Positions 43,141 to 54,619 of a stretch of DNA of 64,000 nt are shown here, in pieces; within the stretch, counting starts at the first letter, position 1; every line of letters begins with the position of its first letter. Made by a program: the position numbers and the translations under genes. The notes under the pieces are model-generated. The model ran no database searches, was not told where the DNA came from, and was given only the letters and a program-made list of their open reading frames with translations. Source of the stretch: Rhineura floridana (lineage: Eukaryota; Chordata; Lepidosauria; Squamata; Rhineuridae); NCBI RefSeq assembly GCF_030035675.1, contig NC_084495.1:7533001-7597000 (forward strand), in the 5' to 3' direction.

Positions 43141-43504
43141 TGAGTACAGTTTTGGTGGACATTTTTAGTTGCTTTGGGCCTTACTGATTTATTTGCTCGA
43201 CTCCTTCCCTTAATGTATTATTGCACTTTAGTGTGCATTTTAAATGTTGTTACATTGATCTGATTTTTTAAATGTTGAATGGCTGCAAGGCCCCTTTAAG
43301 TTGACATTTTCTTTTCATATAAATCTTAGTATCTTTTTAAAAAAACTCTTTTATTTTGTTAGGCAAGCCTACCCAGACATGCAATGTTAACATGTCATTC
43401 TATTTTAATATATATTAAAATCAACTGTTGATTTTATTGAAATTTTGGTCATTTGGTAGGTTAACCTGCCTTTGATTTTATCAATATCTTTTTAATGATG
43501 GCGT
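43141..43504. other. No gene recognised; A/T-rich
   Basis: Contains (TTTTAAA)-like DNA and no supported frame. It may be a decayed LINE 3' UTR. Confidence 0.4.
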
Positions 43505-43610
43505 CGGACTCCCAACTCCCCTAATCTCTGACCATTGGTCATGCTGACTGAGACTGATGGAGTACAGCAACACCCTGAGGGCCGCAGGTTCCCCATCTCT
43601 GTCCTAGACA
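43505..43610. mobile_element. hAT-like foldback MITE remnant
   Basis: CTCCCCTAATCTCTGACCAT, TGGTCATGCTGACTGAGACT and GGCCGCAGGTTCCCCATCTC. Confidence 0.55.
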
Positions 43611-43729
43611 GAAACGGGACTCACAAGGCCCAGTTCTGCCATAGATGCAGACTTCTCCTGTCTTTCCCCAGCTTGGTATATCAGAAGCAAATTCAGGCCA
43701 AGGCATCCAGAAGTGTATTTGTGTGTGTT

Positions 43730-43900
43730 TGCTGACTCAGACCAATGCTCTGTCGTGCTAAGTGCTATTTGTTTTGACTGGCAGTAGCTCTCCATGGTCA
43801 TAATCCAAGCCAGATCATTTCCCAGCTCAAGTTCTTTTTCAGTGGAGCTGCTGGTGCAAAGCATGTGCTCTGCGACCGAACTCCAGCCATTCACCCCTGC
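43730..43900 (-). repeat. tRNA-derived SINE (type 1), diverged
   Basis: CTGACTCAGACCAATGCTCT, GACTGGCAGTAGCTCTCCAT, GCAAAGCATGTGCTCTGCGA. The B box is degraded. Confidence 0.65.
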
Positions 43901-44038
43901 CCCTGTTTTTAGAGACATTTTTGCCTCTGCGTGGCCCCTAGTGGGCCCATGGCCTTGCTACTGTTTCTGTGCTCTTTGTGCCTGAAAGACGAAATGCCAT
44001 CGTTTTGCTCAGCTGTTTCATTGCACTTTCTGCAAGGA

Positions 44039-44529
44039 TGTTGTAGAGTTGGAAAGGGTTCAGAAACAGGCAACCAAAATAACCAAAGGCATTGAGCAAC
44101 TCCCCAATAAGGAAAGGTTGCAGCCTTTGGGACTTTTTGTTTAGAGAAAAGGTGAGTTAGAGGAGACATAATAGAAATGTGTATAATTGTGCATGGCATG
44201 GAGAAAATGGATAGAGGAAATTTTTTCTCCGTCTGTCATAACACTAGATCTCAGGTACTTTCAATGACGCTGAATGTTGGAAGATTCAGGACAGACAAAA
44301 GAAAATACTTCTTCATACAGCACATGGTGAAATTTGCTCCTGCAAGAAGCAGCGGTGGCTACCAACTTGGATGGCTTTTAAAGAGGTTTAGACAAATTCA
44401 TGAAGAATGAGACTATCAGTGGCTACTAATCATGATGGCTATGCTCTCCCTCCACAGTCGGAGGCAGTATGCTTCTGAATACTAGTTGCCGGGAATCACA
44501 AATGGGGAGAGTGCTGTGGCGCTAAAGTT
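44039..44529 (+). mobile_element. CR1, ACATAAG-tail subfamily, longer coding remnant
   Basis: TTGTAGAGTTGGAAAGGGTT (VELERVQKQAT-like), RKVAAFGTF-like, KFFSVCHNTRSQVLSM at about 44219, DKRKYFFIQHMVKFA at 44294, then the 3' UTR GGCTACTAATCATGATGGCT and CAGTATGCTTCTGAATACTA. Confidence 0.85.
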
Positions 44530-44960
44530 CTGCTTGCATGCTTAATGGCTGCCTGTAGATACTGGGCCAAGTTCAAGGTTCCGATTTTGGTGTACAAAGC
44601 CCAACACAGCTTGGGACCAGGATACCTGAAAGACCATCTTATTCCTTATATACCCAGTCGATCACTATGCTCTGTGGGTGAGGGCACAACATAGGAAGCA
44701 GACCTTTAGTGTTGTGGCACCAACACTTTGGAATTCCCTCCCCAAAAATATTAGACAGGCACCATCTCTGTTATCTTTTTGGCAACTACTGAAGACCTTC
44801 CTCTTTCAAGAAGTCTTTTAAGTAGAGACCTTATCCCAGCCTGCGTCTGTGTTGGAATTGTTTCTTAATACGTTTTTAAAGCTCTGTCTCTCGGACCAGA
44901 AGATTGCTTATTGGAATACTGTGTAGGCCTATACATTTTTTTTTAACATAATTCTTTATG
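44530..44960 (+). mobile_element. CR1/L3-like LINE remnant
   Basis: Follows the CR1 directly. CTGGGCCAAGTTCAAGGTTC, AACACAGCTTGGGACCAGGA, FSVVAPTLWNSLP-like sequence at 44709-44750 and FLFQEVF-like at 44805-44820. Confidence 0.75.
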
Positions 44961-45639
44961 TTCTACAGAGGCTGTTATGTGAAACCATCTGTGCTGTCCT
45001 CATTATTTTTCCTTCATAATATCTCTCCTGCATAAGGAAGAGACACTTATCCGCCTCAAAAATGACTGCATTTAGTGCAACCTTTTCCGCTGTTTTTTAA
45101 TCAGCCTGTGCATAATGTGCCATTTCACTTCAGACTTGTTAATGATATTCTCAACTTAAATATGGCTAATGGGTGATTTTGCAAGGAGAAAACTATCCAA
45201 GGATATGCTCTTTAGAGTCCGGAGTGAGGTTGCTCTGTAAGGAGGAAACTATCCTGGAAGTTGGCAGGCAGAGGGCAATCTTTGCATGAAAAGAGTTGGT
45301 TATCACAGATGCTGAGTAGTGTTCCCTTTGATGAGTGTATACAAACGATTCAAATGAAAACTGTTGACCCGTCAAGACCAACCCAGTCTTCTCCAGCTGA
45401 CAATGGAGTCCAGGAGAAGGTCACTGAGCCTTCTTAATTTATGGAATTAACGGGATGTGTTGATGGTCACTAGCTTGTAAAGGGCGATAAACTAATGGAG
45501 GAAGAGAGGTCTATTAATGTTACTAGTCTTGATGGTTGTACGAATTCTCCATGCTGAGAGGCAGCATGCCAACAGATACTAGTTGCAATAGTAGGGGAAG
45601 GGCCTTCTGGTCAGGTCAGTGAGCTTTGTCAAAGAAATG
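44961..45639. other. No gene recognised
   Basis: Unassigned. A faint CR1 3' UTR echo lies at 45520-45600 (GAGAGGCAGCATGCCAACAG, ATACTAGTTGC). Confidence 0.4.
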
Positions 45640-45865
45640 GCTGTAGCTCAGTAGTAGAACACCTGGTTTGCATGCAGAAGGTCCAAAGTTCAATTCCCAG
45701 TTTCTCCAGCTAGGACTAGGAGAGGCATTTGCCTGAGACCCTGGGAAGCCACTGCCAGGTTAGGCGTGCCCAGCATGGTGATTTGCAGGTGCTTTTGGCT
45801 GCAACTCCCATCAGTCTCAGCTGGCATGGCTGGGCTGGCAGGGGCTGATGGGGGCTGCAGAATCA

Positions 45866-46320
45866 TTTATTTATTAAATTCTTATTCTGCCCTTCCTCCC
45901 AAAGGAGCCCAGGGTGGCAAACATCAAATATTAAAACAATATAATTTAAATTAAAATAAAGCATATTTAAAAACAATTAAAACCACCTAAAATGTTTAAA
46001 AATAACCAAAAGCCATCTAACAAGTTCTAAAAATTAAATAAAATCATATAAAGTATTTTTTAAACTATCACATTTCATCACTGTTACTATTGTCACGGTT
46101 GCCACAGCCAGCATCTATCTGTCTGTCATCAAATGCCTGGGTAAACAGGATTATCTTTAAATTTCTCCGGAGAGTCAGTTGTGAGGGAGACAAATGCATC
46201 TCACCAGACAGGACATTCCTCAAATGGGGAGCCACCACCAAGAAGACCCTGTCATGGCTCAGTGCCAACTGGGCAGCAGCCAGAGGTGGCACCACCAACA
46301 GGTCCTCCCCTGCCAACGTT
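45866..46320 (-). mobile_element. CR1/L3-like LINE 3' end
   Basis: A tail (ATTTATTTATTAAATTCTTA, TTCCTCCCAAAGGAGCCCAG) and, on the minus strand, ...HLRNVLSGEMHLSPSQLTLR and KIILFTQAFDDRQ in the L3-like C-terminal position. Confidence 0.75.
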
Positions 46321-46455
46321 ACCCAAGCCAGGGTCCTCAAGATGTTTTGGACTACGACTCTCATCAGCCCCAGCCAACATCCTATGTCATGCTGGCTGGG
46401 GCTGATGGGAGTTGCAGTCCAAAACAACTGGAGAGCGCCAGGTTGGGAAAGGCTG
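46321..46455. mobile_element. hAT-like foldback MITE
   Basis: GTTTTGGACTACGACTCTCA and GGGAGTTGCAGTCCAAAACA are inverse, around the duplicated TGGCTGGGGCTGATGGGAG core. Confidence 0.75.
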
Positions 46456-46525
46456 GTTTAGACACTACTGAACTTGATAAACTGATAGTCTGACTCAGTA
46501 TAAGGCACCAGCTCCTGTGCAGCAT

Positions 46526-47244
46526 CTAACTGGTCAGTGTGGGAAGCAGGATGCTGAACTTAATAGACCTTTGGTCATCTAGTTGGTTTTTTCTGAAGCT
46601 CTTCCTCTGGCAAGCAAGGCTGCCTTTCTAGTAACAAAACACTTGTCACTGTGATGCCTGGAAGAGTGTCATATTGGAGGGTAGGCTCTTATCTTACAGG
46701 AACCTAGGCAGGGGCTATGTTCTTCTGGTGATGGATTGGGGAAGAGGGGAGCAGAAGGTAGCATCAGTGTAGAGGGCAGGCCCAAGGTCAAAAAGTTTGA
46801 GCTGTCTTTATTTATTTATTAAATTTGTATCCTGCCCTTCGGCCTCTTTATGGGAAGAGGAAGGTTCATCTCTCCAGGCCACTGGAGCCAATCTCCTTTG
46901 CATCGCTTTAATGGCAAAATGCCTTTGTGCAGATGGTACACAAGCCCATTGCTGAGTGCATATATTTATTTAATTAATTGTAGGACTTAATTACTTAATC
47001 GCTTCTGGAAAGATGCTTCATTGCCCTGGTTGCCTTAATTACATGACTTAACAACGAGAACGTTCAGTCCCTGCAGAACATTTACTTGTTCTGTAATACC
47101 ATTTTGGCTTGTACTGTGACAAAGCTGCATGCTGAGTTTGCTTTTGCATTTTGCTCATTTTTAAAAAAAAGCTTTGGACTTTCACAGTTTTAACTCCCAA
47201 AGCTGTGATTTTTAAAAGCTGGATGCATAACAATCACAGGTGTC
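46526..47244. other. No gene; short L3-like tail at 46805-46850
   Basis: Mostly unassigned. TTTATTTATTAAATTTGTAT and CCTGCCCTTCGGCC at 46805-46850 form a clipped L3-like tail. Confidence 0.45.
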
Positions 47245-47335
47245 ACTAGTCCTGTGCTGGCTGGGGCAGCTGGGAGTTGTGGCCTAAAACATCTGGAGGG
47301 CGCCAGGTTGGGGGAGGCTGTTTTAGACAATGCAT
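47245..47335. mobile_element. hAT-like MITE, right half
   Basis: GTGCTGGCTGGGGCAGCTGG, GAGTTGTGGCCTAAAACATC and GGGCGCCAGGTTGGGG. Confidence 0.6.
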
Positions 47336-47610
47336 GCGCATTCCATCCTCTACAAGAGAAAAGAGGGAACCCTCCTTAATAAGGCCATTTGCCATCACTG
47401 GTTTTTTTTAGTACTATTGAAAATAATATATATATTAAAAGAGAATAAAATCTGGTGCCTGATTCATTGGGACATCTTTTGTAGATAAACAATTTTACTC
47501 AAGTAAGAGAACCACATGATTAAATGATGCTGCCTTAATAACCATGGGTTCTCCTAGCTACAGTTTTTTGTTCCTATCATCCTGTCATTAAACTGGCCCT
47601 TTGCTCCTTC

Positions 47611-48057
47611 TAGGGATGGATTTCGATTCTGTCAATTTTGGTTCTCTCAGTGTTTCATTTTTCCAGTCTTACTTACATTCAGTTCCCCACATTTTTGAAA
47701 CATTCTACAAAAAAAAAAGTTTGAAAAATGAAAATTCTTCAGCATTTTATTGTGAATTTCTCCTAATAAACACATTCTTGCATGTAGTTTGCTAATGTAC
47801 ATATTTTTGCAAGCTATTTCCCCTAACAGAATTTTTGTATGATATTTTCACATATATTAATTTATTAATTATAACACACATTTTCCCCTAATATGTGCAA
47901 TGTTATAAACGTAGTTCAGTTGGAGAACTGCAACTCAAAATTCAGATTAAGTGTGAATTTCGAAAGGTGGCTGTGTTTCGGTTCTCTTACTGAAAGTGCA
48001 AATTTGAAAGATTCAGCTTTAAATGCAAACTGAGCCAAATTTCTCCTCCCCTCCCTA
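47611..48057 (+). mobile_element. TAGGGATGG-family DNA transposon, copy 2
   Basis: Ends TAGGGATGG and CTCCCTA. Flanks GCTCCTTC and GTCCCTTC (six of eight). Interior subrepeats ATAAACACATTCTTGCATGT and AATGTACATATTTTTGCAAG. 447 bp, non-coding. Confidence 0.8.
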
Positions 48058-48887
48058 GTCCCTTCACTGCTTTTCTGCCAGCCCAAAGTTGAAAGAGGAC
48101 TCCCTGCGTGGAGGTTAGGAGTTCTTCTGAAGTTCAGGAAAGCCTAAGGGAAGGTAACTATCCATTATAGGTTATCTATGTCATTTTTTTCCAAATCTAA
48201 ATTGCACTGAGTTACAGTGGGCAGCTGTACATTTGCACATCTGTTTGTGGCAAAGACATGCATTTATGAGCATGTGAATCAGTGGCACTTGGTTAGCTCT
48301 GTATTCAGGTGTGATGGTCACTCAGTATTAGGTGCTTTGGCTGTTTCTTTCTCCAAATGTTTAGTGAATGAGTAGTGGCCCATTGAGAGACACTTCAGCA
48401 ATGCCATTGCCTCCCCCCAGTTGTCCCAAAGCTCTTGGGCTGTTTCTCCCAGGTCCAGTGGGTATTGGATGAAAACCAGTGTTGCCTTTTCATCTTGTCC
48501 ATCGCTTGGGTAAACCCAATTCTTCCCTCTCATTCATTCCTTTTCATACTGGCGTTTGCAAGCCCATTTCATAAGGGAATAAACACTAACGGCTGGCACT
48601 TGTCTGCCACTTAATTGGCAGGTGGAGTGAGTAGTTCTCCTGTTTCAGCTCTCTTAATTGTTCCACTCATTCAAGTAGGTTCATTAAATACTTTCTTGCC
48701 TCTCCCTCACCCTTCCTGTCCCCATGCTGTCTGGCATCCCATCTGAAATTCAAAATAAAGCGTTGGAAGAATGATGGGGTCATGGGAATAGTCTTGATAA
48801 GAGATGTAGGACAATTTGTTTTCCAGTAATTGGAAAGCTTTGCCCACCAATTAGAAAGGATCAGAACAGCCTGGTTTAGCCCCTGAT
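48058..48887. other. No gene recognised
   Basis: A 71-codon minus frame (48318-48533) and a 96-codon minus frame (48667-48957) occur, but neither has a recognisable motif. See the rejected list. Confidence 0.4.
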
Positions 48888-49200
48888 CACTCAACCCTGA
48901 GCATCTCCAGGTAGAACTGGGAAAGGCTCCTGTCTCAGTGTAGACTAGTGGCTTCAATGCCAGTCAGGCACTGAATCCGCTCTGAGTTTTAGTCCTCCAT
49001 TCCGAGTTTTAGTCCCAACTTTCAAGGAGCTGTCCAAGATGCTTTGGGCAGCTTCCTGAAAGCTCGGACTAAAACCTGGAGTGGATTAACTGCCCCACTG
49101 ACATTGGAGCCACCAGTTTCCACCATCCTGTCTAAACCTCTGGAGAGCCACCGCTGGTAGACCAAAGGTGCAACTCAGAAAACGGCAGCTTCAGAAGTCC
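48888..49200 (+). repeat. Diverged SINE split by a 172-bp foldback element
   Basis: SINE words GAGCATCTCCAGGTAGAACT (48899) and ACCTCTGGAGAGCCACCGCT (49134) flank an inverted repeat at 48945-49116. Its arms (GTGGCTTCAATGCCAGTCAG and ACTGACATTGGAGCCACCAG) run for about 50 bp each. Confidence 0.65.
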
Positions 49201-49209
49201 CTGTCACAT

Positions 49210-49385
49210 GTGTTGGACCATAGCTCATTGGTTAAGCATCTGCTTTACATGCAGAAGGTCCCAGGTTCAATCCCCGGCAACTCCAGGTTAGGACTAGTAA
49301 ACCCTGGAGGGCCATCGTGAACAATATTGAACTAGATGAACCCAGGTTTGACTCAGAAGCTAAGGCAGCTTCCTGTGTTCTTTGC
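49210..49385 (+). repeat. tRNA-derived SINE (type 1)
   Basis: ACCATAGCTCATTGGTTAAG, AGGTTCAATCCCCGGCAACT (intact B box), GTAAACCCTGGAGGGCCATC and GGCAGCTTCCTGTGTTC. Full length. Confidence 0.88.
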
Positions 49386-49566
49386 CATTTCGGAAAAAAA
49401 ATTGTTTTTGAGAGAGAGCATACACACTTCAATAGGTATTTTGAGGGTTTTTTATTTTTAAAAAAGACACCATAAATTAATGGAGGAACAGAATGGAATT
49501 ATGGGTAAAAAATAAATAAATAGAAAGGTGACATGGTCTGGAAATAGATAGATTTCCAGAAGGGGT

Positions 49567-49619
49567 CTCTCCCTCTCCCCCTCTCCCTCCCTCCCTCTCT
49601 CTCTCTCTCTCTCTCTCTG
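49567..49619. repeat. (CT)n-rich microsatellite
   Basis: A pyrimidine run ends in about 15 CT units. It explains the RE-rich phantom frames on the minus strand. Confidence 0.95.
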
Positions 49620-50629
49620 TGTGGGGGGGAAGGCTTGGGAAATGAGTTCATTAAAGCTTGACACAAGGGTCCCTGGTGTCTTATTGAACCCATCAGGAAA
49701 TTAAATGTCGCTTGATTGTTTAGTGGTTCCTCAGTTTCTTTGCCAGTGTATGTAATGATGATAGCAGCTAATAGAGCGTGTTCATTGCCACAGGCTATTG
49801 CAGAACTGACAGTCCATGTGAGCACAATTTATATGCCACTCATCAGTCTAACCAGCTGCGCCCTTGTTACTGATGGACAATAGCCCACTTCATGATGAGC
49901 AAAAAGAGGGGAAGGTTTTGGGATTCAGCATGCATTCCAGATGAAGGAATACACACAAATGTACAAAAAGTTATTTTTGAAGCATTTGTGATTCACAAAA
50001 GTGTCTGTTAAGTCCTTTGTACCTCCGGAAAGGCAGAATGGGCACATCAAGGCAAAATCCAGCTAAGAACATTTTCCCCACTCAAATGGAAGCAGCATGC
50101 AGTGGGTGCTTTTCCTTTTCTTGTTGTTAGGCCTGTCCAACATTCAGGGTGGTGCATGCTAAAAATAAATAGCATTCTGTATCCAGGCATTCTAAATTCT
50201 TAGCAAGAAAAGCTGGATTCCAACGCTGGAATGAATAATTTCTCTCAAGTTTGCATACTTTATTCAGCACTATTTTGTGAAACTTATTCTGGGGTGGGTT
50301 TTGTGGGGGGGGTGTTGTCAATGAAGGGGCAAGGAGCTATAAAGGGCATCAGAGTCCCCCTCCATTGGAAAATGTATTCAGCCTTCTGAGTTGTCTGCAG
50401 TCATTGTTCATGCACTTTCAAATGGATCTTTGCACATTTTGCACTTTATATGATGTGATTTTTGCATAGAAAAAAATAGTCCTGCCAATATTCCATTTTA
50501 GTTCCTCACTCTGATGTTGCAATGGTGATCTCTCTGCATAGGCAGTTTTCCTTGCATGTAGTGGGTAGAGAGCACCATCACCCAGGGCCACCCAGATGTT
50601 TGTTATATATTTCAAAACAAAAGAGAGCC
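49620..50629. other. No gene recognised
   Basis: Unassigned intron DNA. Confidence 0.5.
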
Positions 50630-50858
50630 AGTGTGGTATAGTGGTTGGAGCACCAAATTAGTTACAACTGGAAGACCCAAGTTCTAATTCCCAGGCAGCA
50701 CAAAGCTCACTGATGTTTGTGGGCCAATCCCTGTCTCTCAGCCTAACCTACCTCATAGGTTTGCTGTGAGGATAAAATGGACTGAGAAGGAGCTATGTAT
50801 GCAGCCTTCAACTTCATGGAGGGGAGGCGGAATATACATGTAGTAATAAATATATATA
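50630..50858 (+). repeat. Sauria-type SINE (type 2)
   Basis: AGCCAGTGTGGTATAGTGGT, AGTTCTAATTCCCAGGCAGC, CCTAACCTACCTCATAGGTT, TGAGGATAAAATGGACTGAG and GGAATATACATGTAGTAATA. A half MITE follows at 50925-50990 (CCAACCTGGTGCCCTCCAGA). Confidence 0.85.
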
Positions 50859-50990
50859 AAATGAGTTGCAGCTATCCTCAAAAGAGCCCTTGCAATATTA
50901 AATAGCATGCAATATGAAACAGCTTTTGCCAACCTGGTGCCCTCCAGATGTTTTGAAGTACAGTTCCCACCAACTACAGCCAACACATTA

Positions 50991-52040
50991 AAAACAAAGC
51001 ATTTAAAAAACAGCATTAAAAAAAAGCTAATCCACCCCCTCACTAGCTAGCAGGCAAGCATTAAAAATGGGTCAAAGGCCTGATGGAATGCAAATGTTTT
51101 AACTACCCACCTGAAAGTCATGTGTGAGGAAGAGGAGGAGGAGGCACTTCTAAGGTCAGGTGCTGCAACAGAGAAGGTCCAGTCCCAGCCAACTGTTCCT
51201 GTGTTGGTGGAAGTACAGGGAGCAAGACCTCCAATGATTGGTGGGCAAATTCATGTGGGAAAAGGTGGTCCTCCAGACATCCTGTTACATACAACTAGTT
51301 GCTCATCACCACCAGATCAGGGCCATGCCTTCGTACTGCACATTTATTAGCCAAGTTTCATATCCAGCACAATTGCAATACTTGCAGTTGTTGAACTTGG
51401 ATTAGAATACTCACTTTGCCTATAAAGAAGTTTTGAAAAAGCAGGACAGTCTATTCTTTGACCTTGATTGTGGATCCATGGCATGAAGGGGATAGTCCTT
51501 CACTCTTAAAACAGGGGTGAACATCAGCATCCATCCAATGAAAAAGCCATGCATTTCAGAGTGTCAGGGTAGAATCCAACATGGCATAGTGTAGGAGGAC
51601 ATGTTATGAATTGGTGTTGCAAAGCTAGGTTAGTTTTTTTTAAAGAAATGGTGCGTAGGAAGCAAGTGGTGATGATGTGGTGCTTAGTCTCCAGGTATTT
51701 GTATGAAAAATCACTGCAAGTTGTTGCTAATTGCTTTCCTCCTTAGTGATCTCTGCAGGAGGCTGAGGAGGAATGAATAATGCATGGTAGCTGAAGAATC
51801 CCTTTGCTTTACAAAGGTGCTTCCTTAGAGCTGAGATGCTTTGGAAGCCTGGAAGACGATTCGGTGAACTTTGGCTCGTACCATCTGTACCAAATATGTG
51901 TTTTGGATATAGATGTTCCATTGCCAAAGCTGTCAGTCTGGTCCGTTTGGGAAACGCTGCATTACCTATGAATTGCTTGAATAGCCTGAAACACCACCTG
52001 TGAGAAATGCTGGTTTTCTGGATGTGCATGCCTGATGATT
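50991..52040. other. No gene; possible L3-like coding echo at 51090-51360
   Basis: At 51150-51350 the plus strand gives words such as LRSGAATEKVQSQ, perhaps a very old L3-like C-terminus preceded by its tail in opposite order. The rest is unassigned. Confidence 0.35.
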
Positions 52041-52550
52041 AAGAACATAAGAAGAGTCCTGCTGGATCAGGCCAGCAGCCCATCTAGTCCAGCATCTTGT
52101 TCTCACAGTGACCAATTAGATGCCTGTACGAAGCTCTCAAGCAGGAACTGAGCGCAAGTTCACTCTTCCCACCGGTGGTTTCCAGCAACTGGTATTCAGA
52201 AGCATGCTGCCTGCGACTTTGCTGTCATGGGTACCGGCCATGAATGTGTCTTTTTCTCTTTGAAGCCATCCAGATTGGTGGCCATCACTGCCTCCTGTGG
52301 GAGCGAGTTCCATAGTTTAACAATGTGCTGTGTGAAAAAGTACTTTCTTTTGTCTGTCCAACGTTCAGGTTTATTGGATGTCCACAAGTTCTAGTATTAT
52401 GAGAGAGGGAGAAATTCTTTCTCTATCCACTTTTTCCATGCCATGCTTAATTTTATACAGTACATTTCTATCATGTCACCTCTAACTCACCTTTTCTCTA
52501 AACTAAAAAGCCCCAAATGTTATAGCGCTTCTTCCTAAGGGAGTTGCTCC
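52041..52550 (-). mobile_element. CR1 (ACATAAG-tail subfamily), 3' end and coding remnant
   Basis: AAGAACATAAGAAGAGTCCT, GCCCATCTAGTCCAGCATCT, AAGCCATCCAGATTGGTGGC, then the minus-strand counterpart of DKRKYFFTQHIVKLWNSLPQ, and the far part CACCTCTAACTCACCTTTTC. Confidence 0.9.
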
Positions 52551-52695
52551 ATCCCCTTGGGTGGTTCTGGGAGCTCTGTTAGATGCAAACTGGGATAATA
52601 GTGTAATCCAAAGGATATAGTATGTGCTCAGACTGGAGTGAACCAGGTTCAAATCCCCCCTTGTCAGCTGTGAAGCTTGGTGAGTGATCTTGGGC

Positions 52696-53831
52696 TAGGG
52701 ATGGACAAATTGGACCGTTTCAGTTTCTCTTTTGTCTAACTTTTAAGTTCAGTCCACATTTTCACATCAGTTTGCGTTTTTTCCCTACCTTTAAACATAT
52801 TTTTGTAAGTGTCATTCTACCCATGAACGCTTCTGTGTAGGCATGCTCCTGTGCAAAAGCTTTCACAGGTAGCATGACATTCACAGGCGAGGCAGGCGAG
52901 GCTAGGCAAGCCACTGCAGTGAGAGGGGCAGGTGAGTGGCAGCAGCAGCAGCAGCAAGAAGGTAAGTGCTGGAGGTGGGGCAGTTTAGGGAGCTACCTGG
53001 GACTGGGGAAGGTATGATGACCTGTGGGGCAGGGAGAGGGATAGCAACCCATAGGGAGCAACAGTGACCCATGGGGAGGCAGGAGGATATATGGTGACCT
53101 GCAGGCTGCAGGGGGAACGATGGCAACCCATGGAGGGGGCAGGGGTTACTATGGTGCCCCGCTGGGGGAGCTCAGCGGGCCTGCGTGACAAGGCCTGGCG
53201 CTTGGGCTCACCAGGTGGGTGGGAGACGGGCTAGGGGAGGGGAGTTCTGGTGCTCCCTGGGGTGTTGGTAGTGGGGGGAGAAAGGGGAGGGGAGTTCTGG
53301 CTCCCCCTGGGGTATAGGTTGGCAGGGGGGATGAGGAGAAGGGTGCTCCGGCTACCCCTGGGGTGATGGTGGGAGAAAGGGAGAGGAACTCTGGTGATGC
53401 CTGGGGGGAACAGGGAGAGAGCTACGGTAAACTGTGAGGGGGGAGGGGGGCTTTGGTGATGGTGGGCAGGTTGGTGAGTGAAGCGAGCAGGGGTGGAGCC
53501 CCTAGTTTTTTTTAAAAAGTCTTCATGATAATCCACTAGCATTTTAGTGAGCATTTCTCCTAATATATACATTTTTGTCTTTAGCCTTTGCCTAATATAC
53601 ACATTGTGCAAATGACATTGTAATATTGTAATATTATTTTCACTAATCTATTCCTTTTTTGTGCACTTTTCCCCAACATAAACTTTTTTGCATGCATATA
53701 TTGGTTAGAGAACTGCATCACAAGAATTTTGAAGGATAGCTGTGTTTTGATCCATGTATTATTTTGGGATGCATGAATTACGTAGGTCCACATTAAAATC
53801 TGAACCAAACCGAATTTCTGCCCCATCACTA
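52696..53831 (+). mobile_element. TAGGGATGG-family DNA transposon, copy 3, with a GC-rich insert
   Basis: Ends TAGGGATGG and CCCATCACTA. Family sequence runs at 52696-52783 and again at 53506-53831 (CTAATATATACATTTTTGTC). About 720 bp of G-rich DNA that no other copy has lies between. Flanks TCTTGGGC and TCGTGGAC agree with the expected 8-bp duplication at five or six positions. Confidence 0.75.
52784..53505. repeat. GC-rich minisatellite-like insert
   Basis: Purine-rich plus strand. At 53236-53415 a unit of about 50 bp repeats (GGGGAGTTCTGG at 53239 and exactly 50 bp later at 53289, then two diverged units). At 52985-53140 an earlier pair of longer units repeats GTGACC...GCAACCCAT. Non-coding; origin unknown. 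Confidence 0.7.
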
Positions 53832-53925
53832 TCGTGGACCAGTAGTTGTCTCAACCTAAACTACCTCACAGGGTTGTCATGAGGATTCAAAGGCTGTGTG
53901 CATGTGATGGTAACATTTATTTATT

Positions 53926-54619
53926 TATTAAATTTATATCCCGCCCTTCCTCCTAGAAGGAGACAGTCATTGACTGTTAGCTCTTAACCTTTGCTCTTTA
54001 GATTATGTGCCTATGTATTCATACAGTTGCATATTTTTTAATGGTTGGTTGACTGCAATAAAAATGTTGTTGTTGAATCTTATATATGCCATTCTGTTGA
54101 AGTGTTGGATGTGATCTGGGTTGCATTTGTTATGGATATGCGAAGTAATTCAGCGGTCTGAGCTGTGTGTTGCTGTGTGTGTATTACCCTGCATTTAGAT
54201 CACTGAGACCTAAGACTGACTTAGTTAGTTAGAATGAGGTATCCCTTTCCTATCTACTGTGCATTTCTAGACATAAAGTAGCTTTTTCTCATTTTGCTAA
54301 GTTGGAGGCACAGTGCCTAGGCTTGGGTCTTGCCCTCATGGCTCATGAGAGAGAGTAAAGACAGAGATGTCTCCTCTCTCTCAGACAGTTGAAAAAGACG
54401 ACAAAGGAAGGCGGGGCAGGTCAGCTTCCCTGAGCATATCAGTTTACAACGGAAGGAAGTTAGGCGGAGAAGAGCACAGGTAAAGGGAGGAAGCCTAGCC
54501 AGCTGGAGGACCCTCACTCTATCTTCCTTCCGGAATGCAGACAAAAGAACCCAAACAGGAGTTTCTCTTGCCCCACTTCCAACAGCATTCTCGAGTCTAG
54601 AATGTGTGTGTCATAGAAC
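53926..54619. other. No gene; L3-like tail fragment at 53909-53962
   Basis: ATTTATTTATTAAATTTATA, TCCCGCCCTTCCTCCTAGAA is a clipped L3-like tail. The remainder is unassigned. Confidence 0.5.

Larger units (their letters stand above)
45640..46525 (+). repeat. tRNA-derived SINE (type 1) interrupted by MITE and LINE DNA
   Basis: Head and body at 45640-45756 (GGCTGTAGCTCAGTAGTAGA, AAGTTCAATTCCC) stop at GCCACTGCCAG. The 3' end resumes at 46463 with ACTACTGAACTTGATAAACT and GTCTGACTCAGTATAAGGCA. About 700 bp of inserted DNA lies between: foldback MITE (45757-45865), L3-like LINE (45866-46320) and another MITE (46321-46455). Confidence 0.75.
52590..53925 (+). repeat. Sauria-type SINE split by a MITE
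   Basis: The left part (52590-52695) ends GTGAGTGATCTTGGGC. The right part (53832-53925) resumes TCGTGGACCAGTAGTTGTCT, CAACCTAAACTACCTCACAG and GGTTGTCATGAGGATT. The intervening DNA is a TAGGGATGG-family element. Confidence 0.75.

Noticed and set aside
48318-48533. Minus frame with VFIQYPLDLGETAQELWDNW, possibly a mobile-element or host protein remnant
   Set aside because: No recognisable domain, no flanking repeats or splice structure, and neighbouring frames do not support it. Left unassigned.
49458-49825. RERERE-type minus frames
   Set aside because: Produced by the (CT)n tract.
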